From positions 238,501 through 302,500 of the forward strand of contig WBZZ01005947.1 of NCBI GenBank assembly GCA_019918135.1: a stretch of DNA of 64,000 bases. Direction: 5' to 3'. This stretch comes from Paulinella micropora (Eukaryota; Cercozoa; Imbricatea; Euglyphida; Paulinellidae). The position numbers and the translations under genes are program-made. Each line of letters opens with the position of its first letter. Position 1 is the stretch's first letter. This document shows positions 57,801-64,000 of this stretch, piece after piece. The notes below the pieces were generated by a model that saw only the letters and a list, made by a program, of their open reading frames with translations, ran no database searches and was not told where the DNA came from.

Positions 57801-60605
57801 GATCTTTGTAAATGAGATCTTTGAGCGTATTAAACGCCTGCAAAGCCTCCTCATCCCACTTCTCAAAGTCTCCAAAATCAATCATCTTCTCCAGCTTAGC
57901 CCGAGTTGCACCCCAATCGGGTATGAACTGGCTGTAGTACTGTGCCATCGCAAGAAAAGAGTGTAACTCTGTGCGATTCTTTGGCAACTGTCTACTCATG
58001 ATCTCCTCCCTCTTCTCGCGCGATATCGAGACTCTATTATGAGAAATCTCGTAACCCAAATACGTCACACTTGTCCTGCAAGCTGACATTTCTTTAGGTT
58101 GCATTTCAGGCCAAATGCTCCGATGCGCCTGAAGACATCTGACAAGTGATCGATATGCTCTTCCATTGTGTTAGAGTATACGATAATGTCATCGATGTAA
58201 CAAAATGCATATTCTCCCGCCTTCTGTCCTCTCCTTCTCATAAAACCATCCTCCGACTGGTCGTCATATTGACCGCTCAACATCTTCTGCATCGCCTTCT
58301 GAAAGAGCCCCGGGGCCTGTTTGAGTCCCATCGGAAGCACCTTCCACTGGTATATTTCCATACCCACAACGAATGCAGTCAGCCATCTGGATTTCTCGTC
58401 CAGTGGTATCTGCCAGAAGCCGTTCTTAAGGTCAATGACCGAATAGAATTTAGCATTCCGCAGCACCCTTCTGCCTTCTTCTAAGGTCGGCAGAGGATTT
58501 CTCTCTTCCTCTAGCACCTTATTCACACGGGCATAATTGATCGTCAAGCGCCATTCTCCTCCTGGCTTAGGGACGATTTTCGGTTGAGAGACAATTGGAG
58601 ATGTAGATCTCTCAATAAAGTCCTCATTGAGCAACTGTCTCACATTCTCCTCCGCTATCTTTGCCTCATGTATGCTCAAATTTGCCCTCCGTGGTGCCGG
58701 AGATGGCTCCGCACCCGGTATCTTGTAAATGACAGCAGTGAAGTCATCCGACTTTACACCACCTGCCCGAGGAGGGTCAAAAATTTCTCTGTACGCCTCC
58801 ATCTTAGCTTTGAGAAACGCCTTCTCTCTCTCCGAACCCACTCCTTCTTCTAAAATTTTCCGCGCCGCCGCTTGGAAATCTTCCTCCGACATCTTCTTAT
58901 GCTCCTTGAGGGGCGCTAAGTCCTCCTCCAAACTCAAATCTTCCTCGGACAAATCGTCTAGTCCCGTTCTTTCATACGTGACTGTGTCCGGCTCATCATC
59001 ATGATCGAGTCCGACAAGCGTATCAATAAGGTTCGCGTATTGTATCGGAGCCTTACGGGTGTAGAAACCATCAAAGCATGTGAAAGCTTGAGGTATCAAT
59101 TTCAACTTGTCCTGGGCTCTGAGCTTTTGCTTGTATGCACTGCTCTGCTCCCGAGACCCGAGTCGACAAGCCACCACTAACTGTTGCTTGCGAGAAGGAA
59201 CAGGTATAGGATGATCAATAAGCCGGTCCCTTATCTCCTGTGCCCAGATCGCCTTCTCATTGTATGGCAGAATGACAGTATACGGCTTGTTACTCTCAAA
59301 TAGAGTCCGTAGACACTTTTTCACTTCAGTTAATGAGCGCGGCCAGGTAGGCACATCGCCCCAAAAGTTCGTGATAAAAGTTTTAATGTCATCCGCTGGA
59401 GTATCGGGGATACGCCCCTTCCTCCTTGGCACAAACGCCTCTCTCTTCTCATCTGACATCTTTGCGTGGTAACAGTAGCCATTAGTAATATGGACATCTG
59501 CCGCCACCTTCTGCGAATCTGGCCAACGACGGGCACTGTTTCGCAACACATATTATCTCCTCATTACGCGCTACGACTAAGTCATCAATAGACTTTTTGT
59601 CCCATGCGGGAATCGTAACCGTATACGCCTGCATCTCCGTCTCCCAATTGTCGGTCCAGGTCAGTTCCTCCGGCACTGTGACATAGGGGTGTACATAGGC
59701 TTCAGTTGCCTCATGTACGAAGGCCAACTTTTTCCTCTCCGTTGCTAGACTCAGCTCAAAAGCCTCGTATGAGTCAGTAGCAGTCATCGGATTAATATCC
59801 TCCTCCTCTCCATTCTTCACTCCATAAATCACCTGCCGTGCGGCGCAATCGATCACAGCCCCCATCGTAGCCAATTGGTCATACGACAGCAGGATTGAAC
59901 CGTGGTAATCGGGGACAACATAGAGGTCCGCACGATATACTCGACCGGATTTCAATTTGAAAATTAATGTGGCGATGCCCGTAATTTCCGTACGGCTGCC
60001 TACCCCTTTTAGGGTCCCCTTTGTTTTTCTAATGTTTTTGTCCACCCATGTCCGGTGACTATTCAAAAACTTCTGGCCGACAATATTAATATTCGCCATC
60101 GTATCATTACCAACTTTTAATGTGGTTTGTAAAGTTTCACAAAAGAGGTCAGTGTAGCATAGCGCGTCTGGTCTATGTAAACTAGCCGCTAGCACATGAA
60201 TTTTTCGTTCTAGGGTTTTGAGTCTAAGCTCAAGTTCCTTGTCCTTTTCTCGTTCTCCCCCCTTTTCCGCCAACTTAACTTCTTGAGTCTCCGGGGCTTC
60301 CGGTATCTCGAGTGTCTTTTGGACAGAGTCTGGTACACCGAGTGTACTCGTGTCTATAGCAGAGACTATTGAGTCCTTTGGCGGGGGTACGGTCCGCTGC
60401 TTCTTCGTAGGAGAAGACCTAGCCTTGGTTTCGGCTTCCTCTCCTCCATCGCCTTCTTCGCCTTCCTATTCGCATCATTTATCATATTAGCTCTCGAAGG
60501 ATGAACTAGCAAGTGCTTACCTTGAGGCTTGTGAGGCTGTGTGCCTTCACCTTCACGTCTGGGAGGAACGGAACCGTTCGTATCCTGTTCATCAACAGTA
60601 GGCAT
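54866..60605 (-). pseudogene. pol: Pol polyprotein, copy 2 (at least four frame breaks)
   Basis: All Pol domains are present but in pieces: N-terminus and protease at 60605-59482 (DTMANINIV retropepsin-like motif, ~60090; a shift at ~60420), linker and RT at 59549-58065 (shift near 59510, where GGTGG in copy 1 is shortened), RT end, RNase H and integrase zinc finger at 58104-56524 (shift near 58075), integrase core and tail at 56425-55004 (shift near 56555; CSDRGSDFNNE at ~56390). A last one-base deletion near 55013 and another near 55062 break the C-terminus. The element is unlikely to be autonomous. Confidence 0.8.
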
Positions 60606-60680
60606 AACTGTGACTGTCGGATTAAAAAGAACAGTTTTTATCTCCTTCTCTCTCTTCTTTTCCTCTCTCTTCTCCTCCCG

Positions 60681-63192
60681 TCAGTCTACGACGACAACAC
60701 GCTCACCTGAGCCGGTGTCTTCGTCTTGACGTCCCCCCTCCGTAGCGGTATAAGCTTGCTGGGGGTAGTTGGAGCTGGAACTGGAGCTATAATTCCAGTA
60801 TCCGTGTCCTCTGGGAGGGCGCGCTGGGGTCCGGCCTCCCCTTCCCCGATAGCCCCGACCTCTTGGTGCCCATCCTCTTGGTGTCCCTCGGGACCCTCGT
60901 GACGATCCTCTCGTCTCTCCTCCTTCTCTAGTCGGCGCCTTTGATCGGCCCGATGTCTCTCTCTTCTCCCTTCTCTTCATTCTGTCAAGGAAGTAAATGA
61001 TGGCCTCCCGGAACTCCGCATCCGAGACCATATTCGCATTCCACCTCCCCTCCTCCAACTCCTTCTTGTACATGGCGTACATGGTCTTTTTCATGCCTTC
61101 GAGCTCTCTAAGGAAAAGATTTCGCTGCCTATCATCAAGAGAGTCGTGGCTGAAGAGGAAATTGCCTACTCCTTTCTGTGCCTCATGCTTACACGCCATG
61201 TATGAAAAATAGCGGTAGCACGGCGTCGGCTCATCTCTCCCCCTCACCTTGACCTGCCGTTCGAGTTGCATGTGCTGCTTGAGCACCTCCAACCCCCTGT
61301 GTCGCGGCACTGGAGAATGACTCGGTGGCCGTGTCCAAGTCGGAACACGCGTCGAGCACCTCCTTGAACAGGTCGCCCGGCGGAGTAGCCGCTACAGTCC
61401 TCTCGTATATATTCGTTTCTAAAAAATCCGCCGTCTTCACCGCCGTGAAGGTCGGACAGGACTGTATGATCCTTGCGAGCTTGCTCGGGTGTCGTGTACA
61501 CAAAGCACTCAGGAAGTACAAAATGATAGACTTCCGGCTATAAAAGAGCCCGTACTTGGCGCTGACCTCAGTGAGGATCGCTGCCAACCTCGTGCCAATG
61601 CCCAGCCCTTCGTTCACCTCTTGAAAAATCTCAAACCCAATCAAAGTACCAGTGCACAGGTGCTGATACCCATGAGTTTTAAAGTATTGCAAGAGGACGG
61701 CAACTGGCACCGTGCATTGCAGGTCTGAGGCTGCTCTCCTAGCCGCCACCTCTACCGCTCTCATCGCCTTGTACTCCCCAACATCAAACCCTTGTGTGAT
61801 GATTGATGGGTCCAACAAGGTGGACAACGCCTCATACTCCTGTGTTTCGTCCGTTGGATGCTGCTTCATACAAGCATCAATTCTTCTGAGCTTGTCTCGA
61901 AGGTTCGCATCCGTGTCCTTCTGACTCGCTGTCTCTGCATACAGCGTCAGAGCAGTGGCATCGGACTTTGTATATTTTTGGAAGGCCTGTATGATAGCCT
62001 GTCTGTCCTTTTTGTCATTACTGTTGACAATAACAGTGGTAGGCGCTGAGCTAGTCGCAGGGGCCGAAGGGGCTGTGTGGGCTGACGGGGCGGAGCGGCC
62101 CGAGGGAGCCATATAAGATCCAGAGGAATATTTCGGTCCCTTTGTTCCCGCCGCCTTGGCTAATGCAATCTTTGCCTCCATCTCCTTCTTTTCTTTCTCA
62201 GCCGCTAGCTCTTTGATATACAGCTCTTGGGCATCATGAAAAAAAGACAGGATCTCAGCTGCCTTCCGAAGGAACAAGGCCTTCTCCGCCAACTCCTTCT
62301 CTCCCGCTTTATTGGTGGGGGGTGGTGCGGCCGTCCCCTCCAAGATCGTATGATCCTTCGTGAAGACCCACCTCTTCCATGCGTCATCCTTCACCAAGGC
62401 CGCATGCAGCTTCTTCATCCTCGTCACCCCTTCAGCTTCGCCTTCTATTTCCCTCAGGGCCGGGTGAAGGTCCCTGCCAAACTGGGTGTGTTGGAGTTTA
62501 CCCAGGTCCACTAACTTGGCCTCCATAAGTTTCAGAGACACATCCATGACATTGATCTGTCCTTTTGGATTCCTGAACTTAAACTCCTTTTCCACTCTCT
62601 TTATTGAATCAATGTCCTGACCAGGATCGAGCAACCTAGCCAGTGCTCTTGTGTTCCATGGCAGCACAGTCTTTCCAATCTGGTACTCAAAGAGTATAGC
62701 ACACTCAAACACTGTCCATGAGAGGTCGAGTAGCTCCAGTAAAGACATATTGTCCCCAAATGAGACGTGTTGCACCTGTAACTGTGCACCGTCGTCTCTG
62801 AGGAATTCTGCCAGAGGCAGAGCTTGCCTTGGGAGAGGGTAACAGATGTCCTCCTTCTTCAAGGGTTGTCCCCATCGCATTTCTTGGGGAATGTATAGCC
62901 ATTTATAGGCCTCATCCTTCCCTTTCTTCTCCTCAAACTCCTTCTTACTTAGTTTGCCATATTCGGCCACAAACTTCGCTTCCTCTCCTCCCTTCTCCTC
63001 CTCCTCGACTTCCTCTGCTCCTCCTGTGTCAAAGGAAGGCGCAGTAAAAAATTGATTCTCTGCTCCTCCTGTGTCAAAGGAAGGTGCCAGATCTCCTCCT
63101 TCTGCATGAGGGTCAACGAACTCCTCTTCGTTTCCTGGGGTTCGCTCACTCTCCCCCCCTCCTTCCTGCCAGTCTTCTGACCTAGTAGACAT
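60681..63192 (-). CDS. gag: Gag, copy 2 (one frameshift)
   Basis: ATG at 63192 (MSTRSEDWQEGGGE). A 653-codon frame covers an acidic N-terminus and the long helical capsid-like region (e.g. YKWLYIPQEMRWG). It breaks near 61245, just before the zinc finger. The shifted frame (61310-60681) adds the CCCH-type finger (CYRYFSYMACKHEAQ, then a Phe where copy 1 has the third Cys, before SHD) and the Arg/Gly-rich RNA-binding tail with Ser run, ending in VVVVD. Two 48-base direct repeats near 63020-63090 (TTTGACACAGGAGGAGC-type) encode PSFDTGGAE twice. Copy 1 is continuous across the break, so the shift is a private mutation or an error. Confidence 0.75.
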
Positions 63193-63956
63193 GGATGCTG
63201 AAGGAATACGGATGAGACAGAGTTGTTTCTACCCCGTAATTGCTCTGTTCGTCTATGAGGAACGAATAGAGAGAAAAAACGAAAAGACAGTGTAGAGAGA
63301 GAGAGCGTCTCACCTCTATGTCTTATGTGTTTTTTTTTTTGTGAGAAAGAAGTAATCTGTACGACTTTCTCTGAAAATTTGATCTCCTTCTCCACTCCTC
63401 TTTTCTTTTTCTCTTTTTGTTGTTGTATCTGTTATGAGGTACGAGGACCTATGTACAGATAATGTCAAAGAGGCTAGAGAAGCACTCCTTGAGAAGTCGA
63501 CTTGTCGTCTGACACTTGTTCAGACCTATTGTCGAAAGACAGTCAGAGATTTGCAAAAATACTCTGATGTGTGTGGTTTGAGAGGCAACAAAGTGCACAG
63601 ACTTGAAAGGTAGAGTACTACGCTCGTGTCCTTCAAGTTTGTTTGTAACTGTGAGTGTTTGTTTGTACGTCTGTTGACCTACTCTGTCTCTGTCTCAAGA
63701 GAGAACAAAAGAACAGCTACGAGGTCTGGTGTCTGGCCTCCTTGTGAGGACACAGATACAGGCTGTGGAGAGGGTACTGAGACACCTACTCACAAACGCC
63801 TAGACGTCTAGTTTTGCAAAAAGAGCTGTGTGGGGATGTGCTGGAGTATTTGTTTTTTGGAACACCTACTCAGAAGAGATAGGTCTGTCCAATTTTTCTT
63901 TCTGCTGTTCCAAAAACAAGCCAGAAAAGAAATCAGCATTGTGCTGGTGACTCCAA
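63193..63956 (-). other. Leader of copy 2
   Basis: Counterpart of 52357-53118, with a T10 run at 63331 and (GA)n at 63290-63305. No minus-strand gene seen. It ends with the primer-binding site at 63939-63956. Confidence 0.6.
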
Positions 63957-64000
63957 TGTTACAATCCCCGAAGATAGCTCAATAAAAAGTCGGTAATACA
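63957..64000 (-). repeat. Start of 5' LTR of copy 2
   Basis: TGTTACAATCCCCGAAGATAG, identical to the outer end of the 3' LTR at 53822; continues beyond the window. Confidence 0.75.

Larger units (their letters stand above)
53822..64000 (-). mobile_element. Ty3/gypsy LTR retrotransposon, copy 2 (runs off the right edge)
   Basis: Same order as copy 1: 3' LTR 53822-~54375, 3' untranslated ~54376-54865, Pol ~54866-60605, Gag 60681-63192, leader 63193-63956, primer-binding site 63939-63956, 5' LTR from 63957 past the edge. Nucleotide identity to copy 1 is very high by eye (mostly single-base changes), indicating recent amplification. Copy 2 keeps the Pol C-terminal segment missing in copy 1 and lacks the Gag insert. 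Confidence 0.85.

Overview
The window is eukaryotic and falls into two compartments that meet near 38.28 kb. Positions 1-38.2 kb form a compact, very GC-rich, apparently intron-poor gene block. About 25 genes lie on both strands, separated by short homopurine/homopyrimidine spacers with long G or C runs and AATAAA/ATTAAA polyadenylation signals. Positions 38.28-64 kb hold almost only Ty3/gypsy LTR retrotransposons, tRNA-derived SINEs and microsatellites. There are no Shine-Dalgarno sites, bacterial operons, rRNA genes or CRISPR arrays. A protist or algal nuclear genome carrying an inserted large-DNA-virus-like segment fits best. This is inference: I found no capsid, family B DNA polymerase, packaging ATPase or RNA polymerase gene, so no virus group can be named.

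Gene block. Recognisable pieces are an XPF/MUS81-type ERCC4 nuclease (16.7-18.1 kb), a Ulp1/adenain-like cysteine protease candidate (22.1 kb), the C-terminal piece of a PD-(D/E)XK nuclease (12.0-12.5 kb), an F-box-like protein beside a leucine-rich protein, a SAM-like protein, a possible degenerate kinase-like protein (8.5-10.0 kb), a protein built from a duplicated unknown domain (18.2-19.9 kb), a protein with repeated CxCxxC motifs (20.6-22.1 kb), a large secreted EGF-containing glycoprotein (22.9-25.9 kb), a seven-helix protein with a possible RGS domain (27.2-28.7 kb) and several other membrane proteins. An ~0.8 kb repeat at ~2.0-2.8 kb recurs inverted at ~29.3-29.9 kb and so brackets about 26 kb of these genes.

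Positions 31.1-38.2 kb form a modular array. Two genes share a duplicated upstream region and an N-terminal DNA-binding-like domain but have different C-termini (HNH nuclease; unknown). Part of the same upstream repeat precedes a third gene that fuses an FkbM methyltransferase, a trefoil-like region and a TIR domain.

Many genes in the block carry one or more frameshifts, often at homopolymers (G7, C9, A5-6). These may be assembly errors or real decay; raw reads would decide. Coordinates for such genes span the whole broken gene.

Retroelement compartment. Copy 0 (+ strand) has lost its reverse transcriptase and carries two nested SINEs in its 3' part. Copy 1 (- strand, 42.9-53.4 kb) has a nearly intact Pol but a broken Gag with a foreign ~340 bp insert. 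Copy 2 (- strand, 53.8 kb to beyond the right edge) has an almost intact Gag and a broken Pol.
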